Shown here one piece after another: positions 47,774-58,905 of a stretch of 64,000 nt of DNA. This DNA is from Paramecium pentaurelia. Lineage: Eukaryota; Ciliophora; Oligohymenophorea; Peniculida; Parameciidae. Below the pieces are notes generated by a model. The model saw nothing but the letters and a program-made list of their open reading frames with translations, ran no database searches and was not told where the DNA came from. The position numbers were made by a program, and so were the translations under genes. Each line of letters starts with the position of its first letter. Positions within the stretch are counted from its first letter, which is position 1. The stretch spans positions 189,980-253,979 of the forward strand of contig CAJJDO010000108.1 in NCBI GenBank assembly GCA_905183005.1, written 5' to 3'.

Positions 47774-49687
47774 TCAAAATTTATGAAATTTATTATCATT
47801 TCTAGGATTAGACTTATCTACAACTACTTCAATATTGTTTTCATATGATAATTAACATATCTCAGCTAAAAATGTTCTTGAATTATGAATGTATGTACCA
47901 CCTAATAAAATATTTGGTTAATTAGCTATAAATATTTATTATAAATTTAATACGTTATTTATTTAATAATCCAATTTCTTTAACTTCTTCAAAAGATATA
48001 CCACCAACATAAAAAATAATAATCTCAGTTGGTCTTTCTCTAAAATTATTTAAATTAGTAGATGGGAATTCATTGTCTTTAATTTTATTAGTTAATATTT
48101 ATTCTAAAATAGTAAGAAAATATGGCTAATGTTAAGTATAAATATTAGGAACATCTTTAAAAACAGATTTAAATTTTTGTTAAGCTTTAGAAAATATATT
48201 CTTATCACTAAATAAATCACCTTAACGTTTAGCTTTACCAGAGTAATCCAATAAGTAGTTAATTAAATTTAAACTGTTATTTTTTACACCTAAATCCCTC
48301 AATATATCTTTCATTCTTGAAATCTTATCACAATTTTCATATCTTAAAGCATATAACATAACTAATTTTAATTTTTCATATGTTTATATAGTTCTATCTT
48401 CAAGCATCTAAAATACAGCTTTTTAATGTTCAGATTTAGCTTCATTACAAACAATATCTTATTCAACTTTAGATACTTTTAATAATTATCTCTCTTCAAC
48501 TAATTTTGATAATTCACAACTCAAAGCAACATGCTTGGATAAATTGCCACTCATTTTTCTTATTTCTGGAATCTTATCTACAGCCTTTTACATATCTTCT
48601 AATGAATTAATTTACACTGTTTCTTTCTTTTATTAAGTAACTTTATCAATGAAATCTTTAATATTTTATGCTAATTCTCCAAAATTTGAATATTAGTTTT
48701 CAGCAAAGAAATCATCCAAAGTAGAAGATATAACAAATTCACTTTCTGAATCTGCTTTATTAATACTCTAATTATAATTATTAATATTATACAGCAGCTT
48801 AATTCAATGCTTTTTAACCTTAACGAATATCAATTCTATTATTTTAGATTCCTATCAATTCATGAAGCATACCCTAATAAGTCCATTAATTTAATAATAA
48901 AGTAGCTGGATCTTCTCTTCTATCTAAAATTAAGAGTAAACAATTTGAAAGCATAAATTAAGATTAGGATTATTCATATTCTTCTCTCATTGTTTAACTT
49001 AACTTTTAAGCCAATTTAGCACATATTTCACTTGATCCTTAATATCGAATCATTGGAATTCTTCTTAAACTATAAATGGTAGCACTTAAACCCTCAAAAA
49101 CTCTTTAAAATAATTATTCATCTTAAGAATTCCATTGTAAAACACTTTTAGTTAATGGAATAGTAGAGGGTATATTTAATGTAAAAGTATCAGGTTGTAC
49201 TATATAGAAATCTAAATAGATTTCTTAGAGCTGTTTGATGAGATCAGAATCATCTGCTTCTGCCAATTATTCTATATAAAAATTGCTTAGTGTATTGGTA
49301 AAGAAGATATAATATTCACAAAATCTTTTGTCTTTAATTTCTTAGAGAAGCAATGTTTAATTTTCCTAAAGATTTGAAATGTATTTATTACTTAAGTTGG
49401 TCTAATCAAAAAGATAACTTTCATATGCTAAAGTTTTTATTTAGTAGAAGCAGCAGCATCTATCTTTTCCATCAAATATACATCTTTCTTTAAGATTTAG
49501 GATTGAGAATAGATAAGTGAAATGATGCCTATGGTTTCTTAATCCAAAATGAGACATTTCATTCCTTTTATCAATTCATATATATACCTGACACCTCTGA
49601 TAAGATACGATCAATATAGTCTGTTGCAGAATTGAGTAGATTAAGAGTATATTTCTTTTGGGGTCCTCCTCTATTTTATTATATCAT
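47774..49687 (-). CDS. VPS45: VPS45, Sec1/Munc18-family SNARE regulator, 603 aa
   Basis: Controls SNARE assembly for TGN/endosome fusion. Sequence follows VPS45 throughout: MKCLILDQETIGIISLIYSQ, KVIFLIRPTQEN, RIPMIRYQGSSEICAKLAQK, LLLILDRREDPATLLLNQWT, YQGMLHELIGIQNNRIDIR, KIPEIRKMSGNLSKHVALSC, DVPNIYTQHQPYFLTILEQI, RPTEIIIFYVGGISFEEVKE, NILLGGTYIHNSRTFLAEIC. Four introns (49565-49587, 49366-49391, 48768-48792, 47926-47953) give 604 codons exactly. The first exon encodes IQQNRGGPQKKYTLNLLNSA. Relevant here because Paramecium secretory granule biogenesis runs through endosome-like traffic. Confidence 0.92.
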
Positions 49688-49719
49688 TATAAATTATCAG
49701 AATATAATCAAATTAAAAT

Positions 49720-50673
49720 TCAAGTGGAACTATTTAATTATTTAAAAGTTCCGTATTCTCCATAATCGATGATCTCTTTTTTTAATTCTTTTTAATCAGA
49801 AGTTTAATATATATCAGATATATGTATCATCTAAGGTATAGGATCAGATTAAAAAAAAGGATGATTTATTGCATCTTCTATTTTAATTCTATCTTTTGGT
49901 GTATAAATTAACATTCTACTAATCAAATCTAAAATATAATAATCAAATTTATATTTAAAGAGTTCTGGGAAAGAAACCTTTTTAATTTATATAAGATTTG
50001 CCTCTGTAATTGCAAAATTACTCATTTATTAAATTTCATGATTTGAAGGAGTTCCAAGAATTTTAATAATGGAAAGTAGAATATCAAGACTTTTAGTTCC
50101 TTTAAATAGAGGTTAACCCAATAATACTTCAGATATTACACATCCAGTTGACCATATATCCAAATATTCTGAAATTTACCAATTTCCTAGTATAATTTCA
50201 GGAGGAGTGTAACAATTAATAATTTCAAATTTGCCTTATTCATTTAACTTTTATGTTAAACTAAAATCATATAATTTCAATTCATTATCTCGAATCAAAC
50301 AATTTTATGGATTTATATTACAATGTACATATCCTTATTTATGTAATGAATTAATAGCAATCAATAATTAATAGATATACTTTTTGAATTCTTAATGATT
50401 CATTTGTGTTTTAGATGCTAATGTATTAGGCAAATACTCAAATATCAAACTTACTGAATTTTCATGTTCACTAGTAAATGTAGTTAATAATTTAGCAAAG
50501 TATTACTTTTCCTTTATAGTTTTCCAAACCTCTACTTCATTCTTATATTCTAAAGAGATCTTCTTCACTACAAAATTATTTTTCTATTTATCAGATGCTC
50601 TATAAACTATTGTTTTAGCATTTTTAAATAGTATTTCTTCAACTGAATAATTAATTTACTATTCATTAATCAT
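49720..50673 (-). CDS. CMGC-like protein kinase homologue lacking catalytic Asp (pseudokinase), 317 aa
   Basis: Intronless. Kinase fold order: no glycine loop is visible (KNAKTIVYRASD); Lys of VAIK present in FVVKKI (~37); helix-C region EYKNEVEVW; QLLIAINSLHKQGYVHCNIN, where HRD is H117-C118-N119 so the catalytic Asp is Asn; NPQN replaces KPEN; the metal-binding motif is Y-DFS (136-138), Gly lost; TPPEIILG for APE; SEYLDIWSTGCVISEVLLGQ; RMLIYTPKDRIKIEDAINHP. The C-lobe layout is MAPK/CDK-like. Likely a scaffold. Start codon is 19 nt from that of the divergent kinase-like/MORN gene. Confidence 0.83.
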
Positions 50674-50692
50674 ATTTTTTATTTTATTTTTA
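50674..50692. promoter_or_regulatory. 19-nt interval between two divergent start codons
   Basis: AT-only spacer (ATTTTTTATTTTATTTTTA) between opposite ATGs at 50673 and 50693. Any promoter and both 5' UTRs must lie within it or overlap the opposite coding regions, unless one of the starts is further downstream. Confidence 0.5.
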
Positions 50693-53600
50693 ATGAATAC
50701 TAATTTTGAAATAACTACTTAGACCTTTAAATCACTTCATGAACCATTATAACCATTACCAAGATCTTGTCTCTTTACTAAATTATTTAAATCTAGAGAC
50801 AATAAAGTTATAAAAAGAAAATAATTTTAAACTAAAAAGGAATGGCTTACTTGGAAAAACAGCATAATTCGAGAACTACTTAATTAGAGAATACTTTCAT
50901 CTAAATATCCAGACAAAGTTCTAACAATCCTAAATTATACAGTTGAAACATCTAATCATCAAAGAAATCTCTATATTACATATGATTGTGGAGATGAGGT
51001 TGAACCTTTATTTCAATATTTAAACAATAATTCAATTAGTTTCTAAGAATAGGCTCAAATATTTGAATAAATATTGCAAATTACTTGTATCTTGTTTAAA
51101 TCTCAATTTGAACATACTAATCTAAAGCCAAATAATATCTTATACAACAAAAAATAAGTACTTATAACAGATTTTGGAAGTGCAAGAACACATTATCAAA
51201 ATTTTACAAAAGAACATACAGCATTAGCTGAAAAAGATTGGTAGAATAATTTAATATTCTTTTATCCTTAAGAATACTAGAAAATTATGCAAGAAGATAA
51301 TTTAGATTTTAGAAATGATTAATGGTAAGAAGTTGATATCTCCAATCAAAATTTTAGAAAAAGTATTGATATTTGGGCTCTATCTATGATGATGATATAA
51401 GTATTTGAAAATAATTAAACATTGCCTAAGAAATTAACTGATTATTATGGATTAAATGAATAATTGCTAAATCAAAAGATTGAAAATCTAAAATAATATT
51501 CAGCTGGAATATTTTCAGAGGTTATTTATTCTTTACTTATTGGAAAGAAAGAACCAGAATAAGTTTATCAAAGATTTATTAAATAAAAGTAAATGCTTAA
51601 TATAGTATCCCCTTAAATAGAATCTACCTTTACTATTTAATAGATATTTGATAATGAAAATTTTATTGATGATGATGTTAGCATACCACCTTAAAAACCT
51701 GAAAATTATTTTCTTGATAAAAATTAAATTAAAAATCTTTAAGGTTAATTTGATGATGATGTTTCTAGTGTTAAAAGTATAAATTATCAAATTAATATTA
51801 TTGAATACACTGAAATAAAATCAACAAATAATTTAAAATAACCTCCTACTTTATTACCTCCAGGAAGAAAAATAGGAAAAAAGCCAGAAACTTAAAAATA
51901 TGATATCACTACCACTCCAAATGTTAATCCACTTTCTGAAATTAAAGATAACGAAAAACCAGTTAAAGGTAAAAGGCCAACAATTTTGGTAACCCATTAT
52001 GATGAAGCCAAACAAGAAGATTAAAATTAAGTAAATCCCTTTTAAGATGAACAAGGAAAGGATAAACTGGTACCCTTTAATCCATATAAGCCTTTTATTT
52101 TTGGTAGAAACGAACAACCAGAAAAAGTTCCTTTAACATAAATTAAAGATCCATCTGATGTTACATAACCAATAATACCATCACCCCCAAAAGATCCCTA
52201 ATAATCAGATTTATTAGTAATTACTAATTTATAACCATTTGAAGAAGATAAATCTCCACCTCATTCACCATCTTCTCCTAGTTAAGATGGAAATTCATCA
52301 TTTTAATTTTTCAAGCCCTAAAATTTAGATGCTTTTAATGAACAAGGTGTTAAGGTCGATCCTACATAACCATCTATACCTATAAAAGATTAATATATAC
52401 CAGAATAAAATGGAAACTATAATTTATTGTCAATTGAAGATTTTGACAGCCCCAAACCTCCACCTATACCTCCTCCAGAAGTACCAATAATAATTTAGCC
52501 TGGCAATGGTAAATCAATAAAAACCATTTAGGATCCAATAATTAAAATCCCTAAACCACCAGATATCCCGATAACATTAATACCTATTAAACCAACAAAT
52601 ATCGGTGATGTTTCAGGTGATCCTGTTACTGATATCCATGAACCAAATTATGTTTCCCCTAAATAAATAAAAGATATTTAAAATTTTAAATAATAAGAAC
52701 AATTGGTTCAAGTACCTATAATAGATGATCCATTCTAAAAAAATCCATTAGACAGTAATATTTCAAGGATAATATAAGTTGGCGGAATAAATAAAATAAC
52801 TTAACCTCTTTAACCTATTTTGAATCCTATAGATCAAAAGGGTTAATAATTAGGAAAAAATCCATCTTCTTTAGATTATATTAAAGAAAGATTAAAAAAA
52901 GGAGTAACTACATTAAAAGAAGAAGATTAAAAAGATTTATTAGTTTAATTGTAAATGATTTAAAGAGTTCTTAATAATATATAAAAGCATATTACTGATC
53001 CAAAAGAAATTTTGGATTTAGAATTTGAAAAACAACAACAAATACCATAATTTATAAATGATGTACTTTAACAGAATGAAAAAGAATAGCTAATATTATT
53101 TAAAGATGTAAATGATGGTGTAGAATCCATTATTTAAAACTAATAGGCATGTCAACTTATTTAGAATAACTAAATTGAAAAAAATCTTCATTTGCTTAAT
53201 ATATTAAATCCAGTATAATTAGAATAAGGAAAGGTAGGACTTTAGAGTAACAAAATTCTTCTAGCTGAAATAGAAAAACTTATAGAAGCAAAAAAGAATT
53301 TAAATAAATTCATAGAAAATCCTAATATGCAAAATCTATTATAAAAACAATAAATTGATTTGCTGAATAAAGAGGAACTAAAAATTTATAAAAATTTACT
53401 AGAAATTATGCCAAAAGATAGAAGATAAGGTGATAAAATATTAACTTAGTAAGCTGAAGTTGAAAAGAGGCTTAAATAAATCGAGTAGAAAAAATAAGAT
53501 GAAGAAATTTAATAAAAATTGATAGAATTTTTGAAAAATCCTTCTTTTGATAAATTATTACCAAATATTTACTTAAAATAATTAGATGATGAAAAAAAAT

Positions 53601-54583
53601 AGAAATACAAAGAAGCCTTAGAAAAATTATTAAATAAAGTTCAACAAAGATAAAAATAAGCTATTTAAGAATAGATTGATATAATAAATAAAGATATTAA
53701 AAAAAATAAACCAGGGGATATAAGGATTGAAAATAAAAAACTCAAACCAGAGAATAATAATAATAATAATAAACCATCTATCAACCAAAATTTTTAAGAT
53801 GCATATTTGAATGTCATGAAAAAATTAGGAGATGAAGTTGATGGTGATCTTCTCTCATTAAATTAATATATAAGAGAATTTTAATTAACTTCAGTAAACT
53901 ATTAACTTACTGATTTACTTCCTAATGACTGTTAAAAGTATTAAGAATAGGTCACAAAAAGAATTCCAAAATTTTATGATTTTTAAGGTTCAAAATATAA
54001 AGGAGAAACTCTTAATGATTAACCTGATGGAATAGGAATATTAAGAAAGAATGGAGTTTCATCCATATATAAAGGAGTTTTTAAGTAAGGTAAATTTTTC
54101 TGGGGATAAGTATTAGAGATGAATGATTAAGGTTAGTTGACTTAATATATTGGGTATTATAATTAGTAACATTAAGTTAAACATGGAAAGGCAAAATTGA
54201 GATGGTATTAACCATAAAAAATAGGATTCTGTGGAGGATATCATTTTAATGATTATGAAAGTTATGAAGGAGACTTTGTATTGGGATATATGCATGGAAA
54301 AGGAAAGAAAACATATTCAGATTCCTCTGAGTATGAAGGAGATTGGAAAAAAAATAAAAGAGAAGGTTAAGGAAGATATACTTTACAAAAGTAAGGGAAG
54401 AAAACAATTACTTATGAGGGATAATTTTAAAATGATTTTTAACATGGTAAAGATGTTAAAGCCATACATCATCATTAAACAGGGCTAGATTTGGTAGTTT
54501 AAGGAGAATATAGACATGGCAAGCCTATAGGATAACACATACTAATTTTCAACGACGTACCATAAAGATAAATTGATTATTGA
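50693..54583 (+). CDS. Kinase-like / Pro-rich / coiled-coil / MORN protein, 1296 aa
   Basis: Intronless, exactly 1297 codons. N-terminal ~300 residues are kinase-like: KLFKSRDNKVIKRKQFQ, LYITYDCGDEVEPLFQYL, HTNLKPNNILYNKKQVLITD then FGSARTHY. HRD is H141-T142-N143, so the catalytic Asp is Asn although DFG (D160) is kept. A Pro-rich disordered middle follows (KPPPIPPPEVPIII, PKPPDIPITLIPIKP), then coiled coil (LKQIEQKKQDEEIQQKLIEF), and C-terminal MORN repeats (YKGETLNDQPDGIGILRKNG; YEGDFVLGYMHGKGKKTYSD; YEGDWKKNKREGQGRYTLQ). MORN repeats bind membranes or scaffold cortical structures, so this is a candidate cortical or ciliary scaffold. Confidence 0.83.
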
Positions 54584-54683
54584 GTTATTGTTTTATTTTA
54601 TTTTTTTGTAAGTTAATGCATATTGTATTTTATTTTTATTGAGTTTTTGCAAAAGAATTATTATATATTAAATTATTTATCAA

Positions 54684-55379
54684 ATGTTGAGTGTGATATT
54701 AAGAAGGAGTGCCTAAAGAAGTATGGCAATTAGAGGTGGTCATGGATGGGATAGACCAGATGTACCTTTAACAATTGCATATTAACATAAAAGAAGGGTA
54801 TTAATCAATATAATCATTTTTATAGATGGATGTTTTTGATACAAATTTATGGTTTTATTGTGGTGTGATGCCTGAATACTTTATCAATTAGAGTAATTAA
54901 TTAATTTGATCTTTTAGATGAGGGATATTTACATTCAACTTAGAATGCCATTAAATATTTGATACTTGATTCGAAATATATTATTGCAGCTTTTGTGGCA
55001 GCTATTTTCACATATGAAATATTCTATGAAGCCAGATTTTGGAACATCCAACCAGATTATTTAAAAAACCCAATCGTCAACTATTCAAGAAAAGTGTAAT
55101 AAGAGAGACCCTTCTTAGTTAAGCATTTCTTAGATTTAAGTAAGGACTCTATTTAATACTATTATAATAGGTATTACAGGTGATATGGGTATTTAAAGAA
55201 TGATTCCTGGGGATAAGAGTTTTGCAACTGAATTATTGGAAACTTATGAAGAATAAAATAAACACATCCAACTCATGAATTTGGAAGGCAAAACATATAT
55301 AGAAAGAGTTGAGGCTGAGACTAGATAAGTTGTTGCTAGAAGACATGGATAAGTTGAAGATCAACATCATCATCATTGA
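54684..55379 (+). CDS. Probable mitochondrial single-TM protein, natural C-terminal His4, 203 aa
   Basis: Start MLSVILRRSAQRSMAIRGGH looks like a mitochondrial presequence. Further on: GWDRPDVPLTIAYQHKRR, one hydrophobic helix KYIIAAFVAAIFTYEIFYEA, and a charged matrix- or intermembrane-side domain ending VEDQHHHH. Three introns (54798-54825, 54893-54917, 55140-55170; 28, 25, 31 nt) leave 204 codons exactly. Composition resembles small ciliate-specific respiratory complex subunits; no family proven. Confidence 0.6.
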
Positions 55380-55751
55380 TATTAATCATATTAAATAATC
55401 AAAGGAAAATTATCTTTTTTGTTATGATAATTAATCTTTCAATTGAAAATCATATCATTTATTTAAGTTAGTCTACTCTAATTTTAGTATTTATAATTTT
55501 GGCTACTAATATGTATCTATTTATTACTTTTAAAATATTTATAATTATTGCATTCCTTAAATTTCTATTTAATAAATATCCGAATATCAAACAACTTAAA
55601 TGTCATTATGTGAAGTAAAATTTATTAGAAAGGATATTTTATAACAAAATTTCAAATGATCATTATAAAAATCATTTTTATTTAACTAAAAAATATGAAC
55701 ACAAGGTTTTTTTCTATTTTTTATATATTTATTTAAAATAATAAGCTCTTA
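55380..55751. other. Intergenic, 372 nt, no gene seen
   Basis: AT-rich, T-rich tracts on the + strand, no coding-like frame on either strand. Contains the promoter of the 135-aa gene. Confidence 0.5.
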
Positions 55752-56159
55752 ATGGGAACTGCTTGCTCTTTAAATCAATAATTTATAGAATAATCTCCTC
55801 AAATAATATTAAATCACTTTGGCATTAAAGCTTATCCTTTGTAATACAATGCCAAACTCTATACTCATTGCCCTACTAAACAGGAAATTTCTAAAGTTTT
55901 AGTTTAATAATCTAAAGAGAATATTGATGAAGAATTGCAATCCGATTCTAGTGGGTCCTTTTTGGAATGTTTCCATAGAAGAACAGAATCTTAAAATACA
56001 TAAAGAAATAGTTTAGATTTCTCAATAAATAATACAGAAGTACATAAAAAAGGAATCCTTAGACAACCTCAGTCTTAAAAAACCATAAGTTAAAAATCTA
56101 TTTAACAAAGACAAAAGAAAAAGGTTCATTTTTAAAAGTCTAAATTTGTGCAAATGTGA
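55752..56159 (+). CDS. Predicted N-myristoylated and palmitoylated small protein, 135 aa
   Basis: Starts MGTACSLNQQF: Gly2 with Ser at position 6 fits an N-myristoylation site and Cys5 is a natural palmitoylation site. The rest is hydrophilic, Ser/Gln-rich with a basic end (KSIQQRQKKKVHFQKSKFVQ) and no recognisable domain. Intronless, 136 codons exactly. A lipid-anchored cytoplasmic adaptor is a reasonable guess; the identity is unknown. Confidence 0.65.
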
Positions 56160-56185
56160 ATCCACTTTTTGATTTACATTTATAT

Positions 56186-56476
56186 TCATATGATTTTATT
56201 AGTAAATCTTTAAATTAATATTTCAATTAGATAATCCTTATTTATCAAATTTATTTTTTAGATTTCTTTCCTTTATATATTTTCTTCAACTTTTTCTTAG
56301 AGTTTTTGTTTAGAAAAGTAAATCATTAATCGTACGTCTCTAATTAATATTTTAGCATTAGTACAGATTTTTAGACTTACATATAAATAATTGTTTTAGA
56401 AATTTCTTGAGAATTTATACTAAATTCTTTACAAAAATAATATTTGATAAAATTTGAAGACTTTAAAAAATGTCAT
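56186..56476 (-). CDS. Possible small protein, 96 aa
   Basis: Frame of 97 codons, MTFFKVFKFYQILFLQRIQY..., ending in a basic coiled stretch (KQKLQEKVEENIQRKEIQKI). Coding-like in its second half. It could be the 3' end of the disrupted gene upstream rather than an independent gene. Convergent with the N-myristoylated protein gene. Confidence 0.35.
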
Positions 56477-56779
56477 AAATAATAATAAAAAAGCTAATAC
56501 TAAATAATAAAAATAAGAGGAAAGTATATTTAAATAATAAAATAAGTTTAAAAGTTCATTCATTTTTTATAAATATCATCAATTTGGAAATTAATATGAC
56601 AACAATTAACATGGCCTACTTATTTACAGGTTAAACATGTAGCTTTTTATAAATCAAATCGAAATCCAAATAAAATTTTTGTTAGAGAATAATTGTGCTA
56701 CTTTTTTCTTAATTTATGTTTTAGAATGCTCACTAAATAGTAAAATTATAACCTTTATATTCTTATGGTTTCATCTCAA

Positions 56780-57800
56780 TACAGTCGTCAGAGGAGGCAA
56801 TCGATATTGGTTCCTGTAGATGATATAATAATACTTATAAGATCCCAATGATTTGAGATTTTTCGTTTGACTGGTTTTACTATTCCATTTTTAAGAAAAT
56901 TAATTTAATATTGATATATAATCACTTCAATTAGTCTCTAACTTTCTTATTTAATGGAGTAGATGACCAATCTTATTCTCTCTTCTATCCTAAACAATCT
57001 GTAAATCCAGTATCCTTAAGCTAAATTCCCTATTCATAATCAATATATTACTGAATGAAGTATAAACATAAAATATAAAGGAAATCAGATTCTAATGTTA
57101 ATATTAAAGTGTCAATTAAACTTAATGTTAAAGAATTTGAGAAAAGATCAAATAATTAAGAGTTATTTTTGTAATCATCAAAAATCTTTTTAAATATATA
57201 TCATAACTTTAGTGAATTAAAAGTTCAACAGCATATCATTTAATAATGAATCCAGACTCAAAGTCTTTGGGCCAAAGTTTAAGATTAGATTGATGATAGT
57301 GTTGTTTGAAGATTAATCATAAAGTTTCATTCATTCCTTTAAGGCTGTTCGAGCAGCATTTTAAAATACTATTTCTCTATCTCTTTTCAAATCTTCTTAT
57401 AAAATGATATAATATAAATTAGACTATGGATACAAAATAAATCCCAAGATATTCTTTTACAACATCCTTTATAAATAATAATATCTTTAAACAGTTGCTT
57501 ATTTGAGTTTAGTTTAGAGATAAGTTATTAATATTTATAGATTCTTTTAAGATTTGATGTTATTAAACCAATAAAAATATTAAACACTTTATTTAATACT
57601 TAAATCTTAAAATTTTGCTATCTATTTTCAAATTCAATTCTCTGATCATAATAATTTAATGCCTTATATATGTATTATTATTCAGGTCTAGATTTTTGAT
57701 ATATTTGTGTTTTTGTTTCTATTTAATTTTTCAAGTCTTTAAAAGATTTTCATAGATCTAATTCTTCAAGACTGATTAGTTATTTATATATATAATAATA
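56780..57800 (-). pseudogene. Disrupted gene (probable pseudogene)
   Basis: Strong protein-like text on the minus strand is split between frames. Segments in order: ELDL(stop)KSFKDLKNQIETK, IYKALNYYDQRIEFENRQ, KDLKRDREIVFQNAARTALK then TGA, LILNFGPKTLSLDSLL, ESDFLYILCLYFIQQY, IQLKDTGFTDCLGQKREQDW, and, one frame away, NGIVKPVKRKISNHWDLI and RNQYRLPPLTTVLR. Some joins can be explained by GT...AG introns (for example 22 nt after ...QFTK, and 21 nt before RNQYRL) but at least two TGA codons and one frame change cannot. Family unknown. Assembly errors are an alternative. Confidence 0.5.
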
Positions 57801-57804
57801 ATAT

Positions 57805-58658
57805 TCATTTCATTTTATCTAATTAATTCAAATATTTTAAGTGTTCTCTCTCAAGACGAGCAATTTCATCATCAAAAGGATCTCTACTTATATTATTAGT
57901 ATTATCTGAAGTCTTATTTGGAGTATTTTTCACTACTTAATCTTCCTTTTTTCTTGGTTATGGTTTTGGAATATTTCTTGCAAAATCCATTGCTTTAGTT
58001 CTAAATTATATATTATTATTACCTTGCATTAGGTTCAGATTATTTAGGCTCTTTTATTCTTGTAGTTATTATATTTGTTGAATTAAATTATCTTACTTAT
58101 TCTGCAAATTCTTAACGTTTTAATACTTTTTCTTTGTCTTTTGCCCATTCTTCTCCACTTAAATTAGGACCTAAGCCTCCTAATTTTGCATTTGCAGTCT
58201 TCTTCATAATTTCATAATCCTTTATTGTATATGGTTTGTAGCGTTATGATTCATCTGCTGAATCTAATTATTATTTTGCTGATTTTGATCTATTATCCTC
58301 TTTTTTTTATGGTTCTGTTGATACTTGATAATTTGCAATAGGCTAAAAGTATTATTATTAGCTTAAGTATTAAAGAGAGTCTAATATTTATTATTCCCCA
58401 ATATATGGATTATGTTAATATAGAGTTTAGTTATTTGTCTATTTATTGTATTAAATTTTTATAGGAGATATTTAAATATTTGTTTGTTGTTAGAGAGGCT
58501 AATACATTGGTGGTGGTTTATTTTGATCTTGATTATTTGATAATCATACAATCAAGTTCTTTCTTGATAGGCTATTGACATGTATTCAATACTGATTCTA
58601 ATCCATTTCTACCCATCACCGATGTTTTTCCCTTAAACCTCTCTTAAAATGTTGCCAT
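57805..58658 (-). CDS. Possible axonemal protein (JHY-like C-terminus), 269 aa
   Basis: Spliced at 58528-58549 and 58001-58022 (both 22 nt) to 270 codons exactly. N-terminus is Gln/Pro-rich and disordered (NKPPPMYQPLQQQTNIQISP). The conserved-looking part is C-terminal: YKPYTIKDYEIMKKTANAKL, GGLGPNLSGEEWAKDKEKVL, RQEFAEQVRQFNST, and ARNIPKPQPRKKEDQ. The 'YT.KDYE......GGLGP' arrangement recalls the JHY-type ciliary proteins, but I offer this only as a lead. Ends with an acidic helix (DPFDDEIARLEREHLKYLNQ). Confidence 0.55.
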
Positions 58659-58905
58659 TCTTTAATTAAATAAATTATATTATTATTATAATTTAATAAG
58701 ATGATTAATTAAATTATATATTATAATAGTTAAATAAACTTAAGAATACATTAAATCTGATTCATATCAGAAACTATTTTATACAAATTCATTTAATAAT
58801 ATATTTAGATCTATATTTAACCTTAACATTATTATTCAGATTTTTAAGACAAAAATCTAATAAATAAATGAAAAAGGTTTAATAAGTTAATAAATCAAAT
58901 TTTAT

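Noticed and set aside
56591..56820. Plus-strand frame starting MTTINMAYLF
   Set aside because: Overlaps the minus-strand disrupted gene; no splice or domain support.
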